DNA of 64,000 bases from Bacteroidales bacterium UBA5197. Its GTDB lineage: Bacteria; Bacteroidota; Bacteroidia; Bacteroidales; Lentimicrobiaceae. Position 1 is the first letter of the stretch, and each line of letters starts with the position of its first letter. A program made the translations under genes and the position numbers. Where the stretch lies: assembly GCA_002412885.1 (NCBI GenBank), contig DHVX01000072.1, forward strand, positions 124,001 through 188,000, given 5' to 3'. Shown here piece after piece: positions 26,049-41,600 of this stretch. The notes beneath the pieces were generated by a model that made no database searches, was not told the origin of the DNA, and saw nothing but the letters and a program-made list of their open reading frames with translations.

Positions 26049-26597
26049 TCAGATATACTCAATTTCAAGTGTAAACTCACCGGCATAACTTCCCGGCCGG
26101 GCATTGCTGACATCAATCTGACCTCCTATCCAAAGGTAATAATTTCCGTCGGCATTTAACTGAATCATTCGTTCAACTGCATCCAGGGGTTCAGAAGCTT
26201 CCTGATTGTTCATCATATAACCGTTTACTTTGTAAGTAAAAATCATTTCACCCTTTCCAAACTTGTTCTGTAATTTTGTCTCGGGTTCAAAAGTTATACG
26301 GGCGTAAGCACCTGCCCTTCCTTTTGCCATCATTACTCCTGCCTCGGAATCACTGAACGGGTCAATGGTAATAATTCCATTCATAGCCTTATTCAGGTCT
26401 ATCTGAAGGTCGCTTATGGTAATCATTTCAATCTCAGCCATATCCACAACCCTGGCAGACGCTTTAATGGAAACAGAGGGTGATTGTGCGATGACTGCTG
26501 TAAAAGGGACCATCCAAAGACAAATAACCATAGTCATCACAAAACACCTTGACAAACAAGGATTTAACAATTTTATTAAGTTCCGGGATGTTTTCAT
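26049..26597 (-). CDS. DUF4402-like pilin subunit coupled to the giant protein gene
   Basis: The 182-residue protein carries a long signal region (about 1-38, FTAVIAQ), then SVSIKASARVVDMAEIEMITISDLQIDL, the DUF4402-type opening, and a C-terminal ARPGSYAGEFTLEIEYI strand with the Gly-x-Tyr-x-Gly pilin signature. No cysteines are seen in the mature part. Its ATG is 3 nt after the stop of the 23-kb gene upstream, so the two are certainly on one mRNA. That linkage is the main reason to think the giant protein and the pilus subunits work together. Family assignment is moderately confident; function is by context. Confidence 0.75.
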   Translation of the reverse strand: MKTSRNLIKLLNPCLSRCFVMTMVICLWMVPFTAVIAQSPSVSIKASARVVDMAEIEMITISDLQIDLNKAMNGIITIDPFSDSEAGVMMAKGRAGAYARITFEPETKLQNKFGKGEMIFTYKVNGYMMNNQEASEPLDAVERMIQLNADGNYYLWIGGQIDVSNARPGSYAGEFTLEIEYI

Positions 26598-26600
26598 GGC

Positions 26601-29600
26601 TTATTTCAGCAAATTTAGTTTAATCACATCATTCGTGGAGGCTGTCCTGAGATAAAGCAGGTAAATACCACCGTTCAGGCCATTATTCTGCCATTGAATT
26701 TCATGAACACCGGGTTCAAAGCTTCTATGCTCAATCGTTTCAATATAACGGCCGGAAATATCGTACAAATCTAATGAAATGGCTTGAGTTTCCGGCAGAC
26801 TGAAGCGAATGGTTGTGCTCTCCCTGAATGGATTGGGATAATTAGGCAGAAGTTTTGGCGTTTTCGAAACATAAGCAGGATCAGTGTTATTGGCTCCCTT
26901 TTCAATGATGATGCTGAAAGGGGATAACTGGCTGCTGCTTTTGAGCGTGCTTTGCAGCGAAACAGGCCTTAACAAATCACCCGGCAAACTGAACAAACTA
27001 TCGCCAGATAAACCAGCTATGCCAGCCTGCTTAGTTACTGAATAACCAAAGCTGTAATTATCCCCAGCCATCATTGATGTTGCCTTTTGCAGGTTATGGT
27101 CGTGAAGGCTTATGGACCAGTCTGATGGCCAATTGGATGGCAACTCCCACGAAAGTTTGAAATCTCCGCTCAATGAATTTCCTTTGTTTTGCCCGCCAAC
27201 GAACAAAGGAAGATTGAAAGATTCCGGCCCTTCTGAAGGTAAAGCGTTGATTGCCATTGGCATGGTATGCGCTGTAGAAGAAAGCGTAAAAAGTTCGAGC
27301 CATGTATCTGATAGCGGTTCCAAACGATATGCATCTGATTTATCAGGGCCGACAACTGCATCTTTGGTAAAGGTGATAAAAACAGTTGTTTTCTGGTCTC
27401 CGGCGCTCAAAGTAATTTTAACATTGATTGGATCTGTTTCTGCTGATTGGGATTTGGCTGCAGGTCCGCCTCCATAAAAATACCCGCCCGAAGTAAGGAC
27501 TTCGTCCGTAAAGTTCAATTCCGGTGCCGGATCATTGGCCCTTACCCAGAATGCCTGGAAGGGAGAGACCAGTCCATTACCCATATTGCCAGTAAAACCG
27601 TTCCAGGTTTTCCATTCATTGCCCTTGGGATCCCACAGGTAAATAGAATTGTCGATGTTGGTTTTTGTCCAGCCTGAATGATCCCAGTTAAGTGTCCTTG
27701 TGCTTGGGTTACCAATCATATTCCAGCCTTCATCGGCTATGTTCTTATCGTAATAAGTGCCCGGAGCGGTTTGATTGTCGGCACGGGACGTATATGTAAC
27801 CGCGTGATTCAAACCTGAATAGCTGAATGAGCCACTTGAAAAATTAGGCAATCCGGAAGTTGACATTTGTTTTGGCAGAACATCGTTATAATCGTTTTCA
27901 TCAGGGATATCGCCAAAAACATAGAAATAGTAACCGCGTCCAGGCTTAATATTATCGGTTATGGCGGCAGGGGTGCGCCAGCTCATGTTGGTTGTTAATC
28001 CTTCGGTTTCGTTGAACCATAATAAATTGGGCTGGCGGGCCGGATAAGTTGAACCGGTCATTCCCTGACTAACAAAGCCATCCAATAAATCGCTGTAAGT
28101 GGAGGCGGTAGGAGAAGCAATCATCCGCCAGCCTTTGACATCCTCAATTACGACAGATACTGCGCTGTAGAGGCTCCAAAGATGATCGTTGAAATTCAGT
28201 GGTATATCATTGATATCCAGATTTGTAATATTGACCCAGTTTTCATTTGTACTTTGATCATCCTGTCCTATTTCATCGAAAAAGGATGTTCCTGTATTAA
28301 AGTTCCATATTTTAAGGTCTGCTTCAGCGCAATTATTCAGTTCGCTGTCGAGATAATGCAGTTTAAGCGTCGCTGTCAGGCTGCTTCCACCCGTTCGAGC
28401 GATATCATATTGCCGGGTAATGGCTTCGGGCTTCCAATATGGTGCTGTGCCAATTTCGATGTACATTTTGATTTCAGAAGGCAGAGTGCCACCGGAGGAC
28501 AGGGCAATTGTTGTGAACTGATTTCCGAAAGTATAACTTGTGTTGGCAAGAAAAGTTGTACGTTTTACAATTCCGGTTACGTCGCCGGCGCCGGTGGTAG
28601 TGGCTGTAGCGCCCATGTGCAATGTGTGCGCACCCATATGCAGACTTCCAAGAGTAGCCGATGGATTGTTGCTTTGCAGGTTCAATACATTATTCGCAGT
28701 AACATCCAATACACCGGTTACACCTCCGGTGCTGCTGATGGTTAAGTTGTGGAATGCGGGCGATGCTGTTCCGGAAATTATCTGGGCAGAACTTCCGTTC
28801 ATAACAATCGTATTTCCGGTTGATGCTGTAAAACTTCCATCGTTGATGAAATCACCGCCAACACTGTGTGAAAATGCTCCGGTGGTAAACGAAGCTGTTG
28901 CGCCAACCGATAGCGATCCGCCAATTGTTAAGTTATTCTGCGCTGTTGCCTGTGCTGTTCCTGCCAGCGAAAAGTCGCCATAAATATTGAAGGCTGCAGA
29001 GGGCAGTGCTTTTGTTCCGCTTCCGCTGAGCGCAAGGCTATGGTATCCGGGCGTTGTGCCATTTGGCAAAATCACGGTTTGAACCGCGCCGCTATATTCT
29101 ATTGTATTGTTATTGGCCGCGGCATGTAAGGTTCCGCTGTTGCTTAACGCACCGCCAATACGCATAATATTGCCGGATAATGGTGTAAGTGAAGCTCCGG
29201 CATCGATGGTAAGGCTTTGGAAATTGGTTTCACCGGCAATGGTTGCTCCGGCATGATTGAAAATCACGGTTGTGTTTCCGGGATTGAACGTCCCGAGATT
29301 GCTCCATGCACCGTCGCCTCCGTATATATTAAATACTGAGCCGTTGGTTGAGTTTAAGATTCCACCTTCCTCAATGGTTAATGTTTTTACTTCGGATACA
29401 TAGTTTAAATAAGGGTCATTCGGTGTTGTTGATGCATCGGGAATGGCAACATTCACAAAAGAAGAGGGTGCGCCGTTGGGCGTCCAGTTGTCAACGGTAG
29501 TCCATGAACTGCTCACCGATCCATTCCATGTCAGGTTTTCTATTTCAGATTCATCCATGGTAATATAGAGCGTTCCGAACGTGGACGGGAAAAATGCCAT

Positions 29601-32600
29601 GTTGATGTTGGTGAGTTCCAGCCAGTTTTCGGTTGAATTGTAATCCGAACGGCCATGCTCCAGATGCATTCCCGGCGGGTTGCGATAAGACCAGTTCACC
29701 AGTTTTTCTTCGGTGTTGCCATTGAGTTCCGAATCAAGATATGTTGAGCGTATGGTTGCCTGGGTTGGGTTACCTGCATCAGCGCCTGTCTGAATAATTT
29801 CATATACCCGCTGAATTGAGCCGGTTCTCCATGCGGGGGCAGTTCCGATGCTAATCCGAACACTCATTTCAGTTGGAATGGTTCCGGCATCGTTAAAAGA
29901 AATACTTGCATTCTTGTTTCCGAAAGCGTAGGTTCTATTTCTTTCAATAGAAGTTCTGCGCACAATACCTGTTGCATCACCATTTCCAATCACGTAGGCC
30001 AAAGGACCCAGATCAAGGATGTAGCTGGTCATATTGAGCACCGGGGTTGTAGCGCCGGGGTTGGTGTTATGCAGACAAAGCTCTCTGTTGACGGTAATAT
30101 CCTTATTGGAAACAGCTCCATAAACCTGGTGTATCAACAAGTCTCTGAAAATTGTTGACGAGGCACTTCCATTAATCGTTTGTGAGGAAGTTCCCACCAA
30201 TTCCACGGTCGACAAACTGGCATTGAACACCCCATTGTGGGCAATATCACCCCCAAGGGTCAGGTAATGTCCACCGGTATTGAAGGTGGCATTGCTTCCA
30301 ACCGAAAGAGATCCGCTGATGTTAAGATTATCCAGTGCGGTAACATTTGCGGTTCCGGCCAAAGAGAAATTACCATAAATATTCATAACCTCATCAGGCA
30401 TGGTTTTAACATCGGTCCCACTGAGTATCAAACTGTGGTACCCCGGAGTTACGCCATTGGGCATGATTACTGTTTGTGTTGATCCATTGTATTCAAAGGT
30501 GTTGTTATAGCGTGTCGCATTAAAAATACCATCGTTAACCAACTCTCCGGCTATTCTCATGACACAACCAGCCTGAGGTGTCAATTCAACATCCGGCATA
30601 ACGGTTACATTATAGAAGTTTGTTTCACCAGCCACATTTCCGCCATCTTTAATAAAGACAACAGTACTGTTTAATGCATTGAAAGCACCATGGTTTTCCC
30701 ATGCAAAACCTCCGTTGTGGTTAAACAATTGAAACTCACAATAAGCGCTTGCATTCAATACACCGTCGGTTTCTATCAGAAACTCATCTGCCATTGCCAA
30801 TAAAGGCAAGATTGGATCATAGTCAGTTGTTGATGCATTGGGAATGATAAGCCTTGTAAATTTGGTCGGAAACCCAACAGGTGTCCAGTTATAAGCATTT
30901 TCCCAGTTTGTGCTTTGCGAACCATTCCATGTGAGGATGGGATGTTCAGTTTCAGCCAGTGTAATTTCCATCTGGCCAATACCTGACGGCCATAAAGCAA
31001 TCGGGACGCCTCTGAGTAGCAACCAACGATCTGTTGTATCAATTTCCGAACGGCCCCATTCCACAGTTTGGGGTGTTGGGAAGCCAAAGGCGCCCCAGTA
31101 AACAAGTTCATCCTCCACGGCGTTGTTCAATTCTGATTCCAGATAATTCACGCTGACATCCACGAAGCAATTGTTGCCGCCGGTTTGGGCAAAATCGAAG
31201 TACCTTTTAATGGCGGATGTTTTCCAGCCCGGGGCATTTCCAATCGTAGTTTTAATGCTTATTTCGGTTGGCTTTGTTCCGCATCCCCTAAAAGTTACTG
31301 ACGTGAACCTGTTGCCAAAGGTATAAGTCTGATCACTTTCAAAAGAATGCACGCGTTTCACAATCCCTGTAACATCGCCGGGCCCGGTGGTAAGAGTCGT
31401 CGCACCAAGCTTAAGTGTTCTGATGCCCATGTCAAGGCAACCTTTAAGGTCGCTGGGGTTTTCGCTTTGCAGATCCAGATTTCCATTCACAGTCAGATCC
31501 TTGCTGCTTGTTACCCCCTGATCGTTGAGGATGGTAAGATTTTCAAATACGGTTGAGAAAGCGCTGCCTGAAATGGCTTGTGGTGTAAAACCGTTGAAAG
31601 TGATGGTGCTTCCTGTGGAGCTGAAACTGCCATGGTGGGTGAAGTGGCCTCCGATGGAGTGATTTTTTGAACCGCTGTTAAATGAAGCATCTGCCCCGAT
31701 TGAAAATGAACCAACCACCACCAGATTATTCAAGGCGGTAACATTCACGGTTCCGGCCAATATGAAATCGCCCATCATTGATAAGGTTGATGAGGGCATT
31801 GTTTTGGTTCCGCTGCCACTGAGTATTAAAGTGGAATAACGGTTTGAAGCGGGGTTGGGAACAACCACTACCTGGTTGCCACCATTGTATTCAACAGTGG
31901 TTGATCCTAAAATAACAGGCCGCCATGTCCCATTGTTGCTTACTGATCCTGAAATCCTCATGGCGCTCGCGTTCTTCATCCATAAGATTGCTCCGTAATC
32001 AATGGTTACATTATAAAAATCGGTTGAACCGGCGATGGTTGCCTGATCGCTTTCGAAAGTTACATTGCTGCTTGTTCCCGGGTTAAATGTACCACCTTCA
32101 TTTTCCCAGGCACCTTCGCCACCAATGATTGTTGCCTGTGCATTTGCTATTGAATTCAAAATGGCGCCAGTTTCAAGCTTCAGGGTTTTAATGGTGGTTT
32201 CGGGCGGCAGTATAGGATCGTTGGGTGTTGTAGATGCATCAGGTATAATAATATTAACATAATCAGACGGAGCACCCATCGGAGTCCAGTTGTTGACAGT
32301 TGTCCACGAAGTGCTTACCGATCCGTTCCAGGTGAGCGTTTCAAGTACGCCTTCATCAATGCCAATCTCAAGCATTCCGAATGAGGAGGGGAAAAAGGCC
32401 ATATTGATATTGGTCAGTTTGATCCAGTTCTCATCAGAATTATAGCTGGCGCGGCCATGTTCAAACAACTGTGAATTGATATACCTGTAAGACCAGTTCA
32501 CTAACTTATCTTCATCATTGCCGTTCAGTTCCGAATCAAGGTAGGTGGAGAAAATGGTTGCCATTGTGGGATCAAGCGGGTTTGCACCGGTTTGAATGAT

Positions 32601-35600
32601 ATCATAGATCCTCTCTACAGCGCCGCTTTGCCATGTTGGGGCGGCACCAAGAGTCATCTTCACACTGATTTCTGTGGGTAGTGTTCCAATGTTTGGGAAG
32701 AAGATTTTTGCATTTTTATTCCCGAAAGTATAGGTTTTGTCTGCCACAATCGAGGTCCGTTTTACAATGCCCGATACATCGCCATCACCAACAGTAACAG
32801 CATTGGCGCCAAGGGTAATCACTTTTGTCCCTGTGTGGAGGCAACCTGCAGTGGCCGACGGATTGGCGCTTTGCAGGTTCAAAATTTCGTTTATTGTCAG
32901 ATCGCTTTGTGAAACCACACCAAATTCATTATTAATCACCAGGTTGGGTATCACGTTGTTTACAAAGGCACCATCAGGTATTACCTGGGCTTCTTCTTCT
33001 CCGGCAAAAACAAGGGTTGAGGTGGCTGTACCAGCATCAATTTGTCCGCCATTGGTAAATAGAAGCCCGCCGGTGATGGTTAATTGGTGCCCATTGATTA
33101 CAAATTTTTTATCTCCCTGGTTATTGATAATATTGGCCACCACGCGATCCTGATCGAGCACACAATCCCTGTCAGGTGCAACAGCAAATACTACGGAAAC
33201 GCCTTCAAGAGGCACCGCACCCGAAGTCCAGTTGTCAGCATCAGCAAAATTCGTGCTTACATTGCCCATCCACCGGTTGGTGTTGAATTCCCAGGCGCCA
33301 ACGTTTGGTGGATCGCCGCGCGCTGTTTGTCCGTAATCAAGCACAATTCCTGTCCCCAAAATACCATTAATGGCTGCTGCAAGTTTATAATCATCGGCAG
33401 TGCTGCCGCCGGCATTCACAAACTGTGGATCTGCAATGGTGCTGTTGGCATCATTTGAGGGGACAAGTGGTATGACAGTTTGATCGGTACCATTATAATA
33501 CCCGGCCACTCCGCCTGTTCCGGGTGCGTAGTAATTATTGTAATCAAGTGTCAGGTTTGCAGATGTTCCGTAGTTGAAGTAAACAGCATAATGGAGGCTG
33601 CTGCCACCGGTTGTTGAACGGAAATTGGAAAAAATATTGTTCCTGAAATTGCGTACATTATTGGCTGCATCGCTATAGAAAGCATACGATTTATTTGTGA
33701 TCCCTGTTCCCAGGCTGCCTCCAATATACACCGTGTTAAAATACAGGTTGTTGTTGTTTGAAGCCGTTCCGGTTTCAAAAATCCCGTAAAGTGTGGTCGC
33801 TGTATTTCCACCCAGACTGACAATGTTGTTTGAATAGGTAGTCGCTCCCGACGCAATCCTGATTCCATACATGGTGGCAGCCGTTGTTCCTGAATGTACC
33901 GACAGATTGCGTATGAGGTTTCTAGTTACAAGGTTGGCTCCGGTGTTTCCTGAGAACCAGATACCGGCAATAAATCCCTCGAAGGTTGAGCCTGTGGAGG
34001 ACATAAAGTTGATACCGTTATCAGTCAGGGTGTTTGCTCCGTCGGTTCCGTTAAGTTCTAAGGCGATTACTGAGCCATAATTACTTCCCTGTGCGGCGCT
34101 TTCGAGATAGCGGATGGTGTTTCTTGTGATAGATGAAGAGCCGGCAGTGGCATGAATACCCCGTGTGTATGAAGTATTGCTACCACTATAAGCATTGCTC
34201 AGGTGCGAAATGGTATTGATGGTTATGTTGGCCGTACCGCTGCTTTCAAGATGAATGGCACGCAGGTGCTGGCCAGCGGTAGAAGTTGCAGCCTGCGAGC
34301 CTGCATAAATACTGTTGGTGGTAAGGCTGCTTCCAATGGTGTTGTTGTTTATGGTGATGGCACCACCCGTATTTGCCTTGTAAATGGCTGTGAAGCTATG
34401 GGCTGCACCAGTATCGTTACCATAGATGTTAATAGAGCCGATACTGTTTCTTGAAACATTCACAGTTCCGGAACTGCCAACATAAACAGCATAAGATTGA
34501 GCATTCACGCTGCTTGTAATCTCAATGGAGCCATTTCCGGATGTAGCGCCGATGGTATTACCTGTTGCTGTGCCAATGTTCACATTTCCGGCTGCTACTT
34601 CAATGGCACGCCATGGTGTGGCGCTTGCCGTGCTGTAATCCCAGTTGCGGATATTGTTGTTCTGAACCAGTGTTGAGGTTATGGAACCTACATTCAGGTA
34701 TATGGCCGTAAAGCTGTGATTTTCGTTTGATGATACCGTAAATGGGCTACCGCTGCAGTTTACCCCTCGTCCACCAATACAGTTATTGGTGATGGTAAAG
34801 TTGTTTCCGTCCGGACTATCAATCCTTATAGCCCCATAGCTGAAAGTACCACTCACCGGCTCAAGCGTGGTAGTTTCATAAAAACTGTTGGTTGTGATGG
34901 TCCAGTCAGTATTGTTTGTACTCAGGTGAATTGCACGGGATGAGGCCTCCGGGCTCAGAAAATCAAAGATATTGCTGTTGCGGATAATGTTGGTTTTATT
35001 TTCAAACCCTGTACTTCCGGCCGAGTAAACAGCATTTACAGGTCTGTTCCCGGCTTCGCCCCTGATATCAGAAAACTCGATGATGTTGCTGCTGTTTCCG
35101 TTTTCCGTTGAGGCTGTGGCAAAAGTAATTACACCATCGGTTTGGCTCTGCGATGAGCCAGAGATGATGCAATACCTGAAAACATTGTTTTCGGATGAAT
35201 TATTTAGTTTAATGGTAGAGGTTCCGGCTCCGGTGGAAGCGGTGTTTCTGATGACCAGGCTTTTGGTTGAACCTGTTTGGTTTACCCTTCCATCGAAAAT
35301 TACGTTATCTGCTCCGTTTAACTCAATCAGAGGTGTATTTTCAACATTTCCGGCGATGCTTCTTCCTGCCGCAGAAGGAAAAACTCTTAGGGAATTCCAG
35401 GCGCCAGCATTGAGTAGTGCCGTGCCCGGCTCGTTGGTAGTTTCGAGGATGGTCACCAGAATATCGCGCCCGGTTTGATCATAGTCATTGATTGCCGCAA
35501 ATGCGCCCTGAAGGTGGTCGAAGATGTCATTGCTGCTGGCATGCGCATTGCTCACAAGAACCCGTGGCCTGAATCCGTCAAATTCGTCGGCGCCAATATC

Positions 35601-38600
35601 AGGGGCAAGGCCAAAACCGTTTTGCTGAGCCGAATAACCCGGATTGCCTGCGCGGATGTCTCCTTCAAAATCGCTTGTGATTCCTTCAATATTTGCAGCC
35701 CCGCTTTCAGTAAAAGTAACAAGCAAGGAATTTATTTTCATAAAATCAGCATGCGAACCATCAATACTCAGGAAATGAGGATTTTCGGTGATGGATACCT
35801 GATCGCGTGGCGCAATTTTTCCAGCCGTAAAATCACCGGCTTTGTATTCCTCAATTGTTTGGGCCGAACTGGTTCCATCGGTGTAGATAAGGTTGGCAGC
35901 GCCCGGCACACCTGCATAAAACAAATTGTTATTGGAGGTAGCGGCATAATTGTTCAGCATGTTGGCTGTTCCGGCACTTCTTTGAAAAGCTACCGTGGTT
36001 CCTGTTCCTTTGGGTTCGGAAATGTTTACAATAATATTGTTGCGTAAATCGAGCCTCGCTGTGGTGGGATTTGCACTGGCAGTGTGCAGGATGCCCGAAG
36101 AACCGAAATTGGTGCCGGAAGACGCCGTGGCATTCAGAAACACCGTGTTAAAATATATGTTCGTGGATGATCTCAGGCCGGTGTTGATAATAGCGATCCC
36201 CCTGACCCCGTTCACAGCGCTGGCAGCAGTAGCTTTCAAATCAGCTATGCGGTTATTATAAATGGTAGTGGCCATGTCTGCAACACTGCCCGACACCAGT
36301 ATGCCATTGATGCTACCGGTAGAAAGTACGCTGCTGCCTGAAGAAAGATTGTAAATCTTGTTTTTGTATAGATTATTTGATAAACCTCCGGAAACAGCTA
36401 TTCCGCTTACACTACCAGTGGTAATGTTGTTGGCCTGCAGATTATAAATCACATTTCCACAAACATTTTTCGAAATACCTGTTGTTGTAATGGCAACACC
36501 ATTGACTATGGAGGCAGCGCCTGTTGAGGTGAGTGTATGAATGGTATTCGAAACAATGCTGTCGTTTCCTGCGCCGGTTGTAATCCCCGTGATATTGCCG
36601 GCACTGCTGATATTGTTGATCTGATTGCCTCTTGTTGCATTGTTTGGGCTGGTGATGTTAACATTCAATGATGTGATTGCTCCGGTTCCGCCAGACCAGT
36701 TGCTGAAAGTATTGCCCTCAATAATTGTAGTAGCCAAACCCGATCCGGCATCCGTATTCACCCACCCGGCAATGGTGGCAGCCCCGCTGACGGTAATGTT
36801 CGAAAAATTGTTGTTTTTATGGTTCACCGTTACGCCCGTATTGTTTGTTGCAGCGGTACTTGTGAACAATGTGATTGCACCGCTGGTTGGAATACGGGTA
36901 AAGCTGCCGGAAATGCTGTTGCCATTGACATCCTGAACGCCATCGGTAGACATCACAACACTGTTTGAAATAAAAATAATTGCTCCGTTGGTATTTACAC
37001 TCAGGTTCGTAAAAGTGTTGTTGCTGATATTTTGTTTTAAGGTAGCAGCAGAATTGAGAATATAGGTATTCGCATTGGCGCTGGCTACTGAATAGTTGAT
37101 TCCCCGGATGTCATTGTTCTGTATCGAAAGTTCACAACTGGCCGCACCTGCTGTATTACTAATACCGGTTAATAATGAGCCGGTAGCTGAAGATAGGGCA
37201 CTGGTAAAGGTTATCAGCCCACCATCAGCACTGCCAAGCAGGTTATTATTGATGTTAATCACCGAGAGTACCCCACCCGTATTGGAAATCACCGGTGTTA
37301 ACCCTGTTGTAGCGCTTTTTACAAGGTTTCTGATTTCGTTGTTAGTGATATGAAGGTTTGAAGCGGCAGCTGAGTTAATAATCGCATTCAGTGCGCCGGT
37401 TCCGGATATGGTTGCAGCAATTATTTTGTTGTTATCAATGAGCACGGTATTGCAAACGCCGCTGCTTTGGATCCCATTGTAAACCGAAGCACCGGTTCCA
37501 TAAACTGACGTATTGATAATCTGGTTGCCGGTGATCGTTATATTTCCTGTGGCTGCATTGCTGATTCCCACAAAAGTGCAAACAGGTGTGGTAGTAACCC
37601 CATTGGTTCCGATTTCAACAGAATTGGCTGTGCTGGTGCTTCCGATTGTGTTATCAGCAATGGTATGCTGCCCACCGCCTGCGGTATGAATGCCCCGGAA
37701 ATAATATCCAATGGTGGCTGCTCCTCCCGTACTGATACTGCCGATATTATTATTTTGAATGGTTACTGTATTTGGCGATGTTGCATAAATACCAGTTATT
37801 AAACCGAGAGAGGTTGTGGATGTAATACTGATTGACGACGTACCGTTAGCAGCGCCGATGGTATTGCCGGTAGTGGATCCGACGTTTACATTTCCGGCAA
37901 GGACTGAAATACCTGAAAAAATTCCGGGCAATGTGGTTGATCCGCTCGTGGTAGATAAGATAATTCCTGAAACGGAATTTCCCTGAATGCTTGAAGCTAC
38001 TGCTGCTCCGGCAGTCATCTCGATGGCCCTGTAGGTAAAGCCAATCGCTCCGCTGTAGGTTGTAGTTCCTGTTTGCGTTGCGTTTGAATACCCAATGATG
38101 TTATTGCTAACAGTGTATCCTGATCCAAAAGCAGTCAGGATGTTAACGGCCCTGTGAACCACAGCCACTGTTGACGTTCGGGCTGCAGTCTGAAACAATT
38201 TGTTCCCACTAATATTCCATGCCGAACTGTTTGAAAAAAGAAATACACCATTGGATGCCAGGGCCGGACTAAAATAGTCCTGAATGTTATTGCCGGTGAT
38301 GGCATTTCCACTGTTATCCACTGCTATCGAGGTTCCGGCTGAATAAACCGCATTCACAGGCAAGTTGGCGCCGGCAGGCCTGATGGTATTGTTGGAAATC
38401 GTATTGTCGTCATTTCCGGTAACGATTCCACCGGAGAAGAATACAATTCCGGAGGCAATTCCTGAAGGCGAACCTTCGATGATACAGTTTGTAACTATAT
38501 TGTTGCTTGCATCGTTGCTGAACCGGATGGTGGAAGCGGTTGCGAAAGTGCTTGCATTGCTGATGGTAAGCGAACTTCCCCCTGAGCTAATGCCGTCAAA

Positions 38601-41600
38601 AATGACGTAGTCAGCGCCACTCAGATGAATCAATGGCCCGTCAAATGAGCCGGATAAATTAGCTGCCACACCATCCTCCGGACGAATGGTCAGTGTATAA
38701 TTGTCATAACATCCATAAAGAATAGGATTTAGGGAAACGGCACCGGTTTCAGAAACAGTTGCATCAATGATTTTAGCCACCAGGTTGCCTGCCAAACCTT
38801 TGGCATTTATTTCACTGAAAAGGCCACCCGTGCCCGTGAGGCTGGTAAAATTGCCGGAAGCGCCAATGGTGACCGTATTGCTCAATCCTGCAAGAATGGT
38901 AAAACTATTGATTGTGCCGCCAATAGGGAAACTTGCAGCAGTTAATGCTACGCTGGCCGGCATGGTAGCGAAAGTTCCTGCATTGATCCCTATATAGGGT
39001 GGTTCCAGTATGTCCTGGGCAACAATGAAGTATTGAATTATATCACCGGTAGTTACCCCACCGAAAATCAATGAAAAATTAAGACTGAAACTGAACGGGC
39101 TGGAGGTACTTGCTGTTTCGGTAAACTTCCATCCATTGGTGGTATTGTCGTTGGTAGCAGGTAAGCTGTTCGCGTTTGTTGATTTCTTGAAATAAATACG
39201 TGGCGCTGTGCCTGTTACAATGTTTACACCAGTACCATCGGTGATGACAGCAGAGAGAATTTTATTGCTGATGCAACTGTTGTTGGTAATGGGAGTATAG
39301 CTGATTGATGGCGGAACCATGTCAATGGGTTCATAGTCGCCTTCAAACGCACCTATGTCGGGCGCTGAAGTGCTTTCGCCGGTATAGCCCGGATTACCCT
39401 GGCGGATGATTCCGGCATAGTCAACTGTATAAGTTGCAATGTTTGCCGCTCCGCTTTCAATCTGCGTAACAGGCACCGGATTTATTTTAAGGAAGTCGGC
39501 GTGCCCGGGGTCGGTACTCAGAAACGGCGGGTTTTCAGTTACTGAAGCCTGGTCGCGGGGAGCAACCGTTCCGGCGCTGTAAACCCCAGCCTTATATGCA
39601 GCAATAGTTTGAGCCCCTGCTGTGAAATCATGGTAAATAAATCTTGTAGGACCGGGTTCTCCGGCGTAAAACAGATTGTTATTACTGCTGAGAGCATAGT
39701 TGTTCAGTGTATTTGCCCCGCCTGTGCTGCGCCTGAATGCAACCGTAGTGCCTGTGCCTTTGGGTGTTGACAAGTTTACAATTATGTTGTTTCGCATGTC
39801 CAGTCGGGCGGTGGTTGCTGTGGCGCTTGCAGTATGAAATACGCCGGAAGTTCCGAAATTGGTACCCGATGATTCGGCATTCATATAAATGGTGTTATAA
39901 TAAAGATTTACTGATGAGTTGGCGCCAGTATTGTTAATACCAATGCCCCTCAGGGTAGCGGAGGAGTTTGCCACAGGGGTTCTCAGATCGGCAATGAGGT
40001 TATTGCTGATGTTTGCATTAAAGCTGGCGGTGCTGCCCGATACCTGTATTCCATAAACTGATCCTGCTCCCGACATTACAGCACTTGTGGAAGAAATATC
40101 ATAGATTTTGTTGCGGTCAATACTCACAGTGCCACCAGCAGTAACCCAGACTCCATTCACAGTTCCGATAGTGTTGGCATTGGCAGTAAGCCCGTAAATT
40201 GTATTTTGGCGCACATTTACAGTGGTTCCAACTGAGACGAGTATGCCGCGTACCGATCCGGTGGTCAGTGAGTTGCCTGTAATATTTGAAATAGTATTGT
40301 TCAGAATATTCTTGGTAGTGCCACCAGTAACATTGATCCCTGATACAATTGTGGCCGCCGCTCCTCCCTGTGATAATAACTGGTCAATGGTATTTGAATA
40401 AATGCTGTCGTTTCCGGCAGCCGTAATGATTCCATAGATAATCCCTGCGTTGCTGATATTTTTTATGCTGTTATTCTTCGTCCTGTTGTTTTCACTTGTA
40501 ATATTCACATTCATCGCTGTGATGGCGCCGGTTCCACCTGTCCAGTTCTCGAAAACATTCCCTGAAATGGTTTTGTTAACATTGCCTGAGCCGGCATCAG
40601 TATTTACCCAACCCGCAATTGTAGCTGTACCCGAAATAGTGATATTCGAGAAGTTATTGTTGTTATTATTTACTGTTACATCCGCATTTGTAGTGGCTGC
40701 CGTACTGGTAAAGAGGGTGATGGCGCCGCTAAGTGCATTTTTGGTAAATGAAGTCACTATACGGTTGTTATTCACATTCTGTACTCCGTTGGCAGGTAAA
40801 GCCACACTGTTTGAAATGAAAATAATGGCTCCGCTGGTGGATACATTTAATGCGGTAAAGGTGTTGTTGTTTATTTCCTGCTTCAGGGTTGCAGCCGAGT
40901 TGATGATATAGGTATGTGCGTTTGTTCCGGCAGCTCCGGCATATTCAATGCCTCGGATATCGTTGTTCTGAATTGACAACTCACAGGCTGCAGCGCCTGC
41001 AGTATTCGAAATGCCAATTAAAGCAGCCGTATTGTTTGTGGCATAGGTAAGCAGTCCACCATCATCATTTCCAAGTTGATTGTTGTTTATGTTGATGGAT
41101 GTGAGAGCAGCACCTGAGTTTGCAATGGCAGTAAATGTACCGGAAGTGGCTGTTTTATATAAATTTCTGACAATATTGCTATTCATGTTCAGGTTTGTAA
41201 CTGCAATAGTATTTAAAATGGCTTGAAATACACCCGTACCGGTATTGGTTGCAGCAATGACTTTATTTTCATTCAAATCCATCGTACCTGTGCCTGCCTG
41301 AGTTAGGATGCCATAAAATACCGATGCCCCTGTTCCAAAAGCAGAACAATTTTGAATGGTATTGCCGGTTATTGATATAATACCTGTTGAGCCACCATTT
41401 GTGCCTGAAGTCGGGTTGAAAATTCCACGAAAAGTACAAACTGCAGTTGTAACTCCCCCGGTTCCGATAGCAATGGAGTTGGCAGTGCCGGTACTACCAA
41501 TTAAGTTTGATGAAATATTGAAATTACCGCCTGTTCCACCAATGAGAATTCCATTGAAAGTGTAACCAATGTTTGCCGCGCCTCCGGTGCTGATTGAACC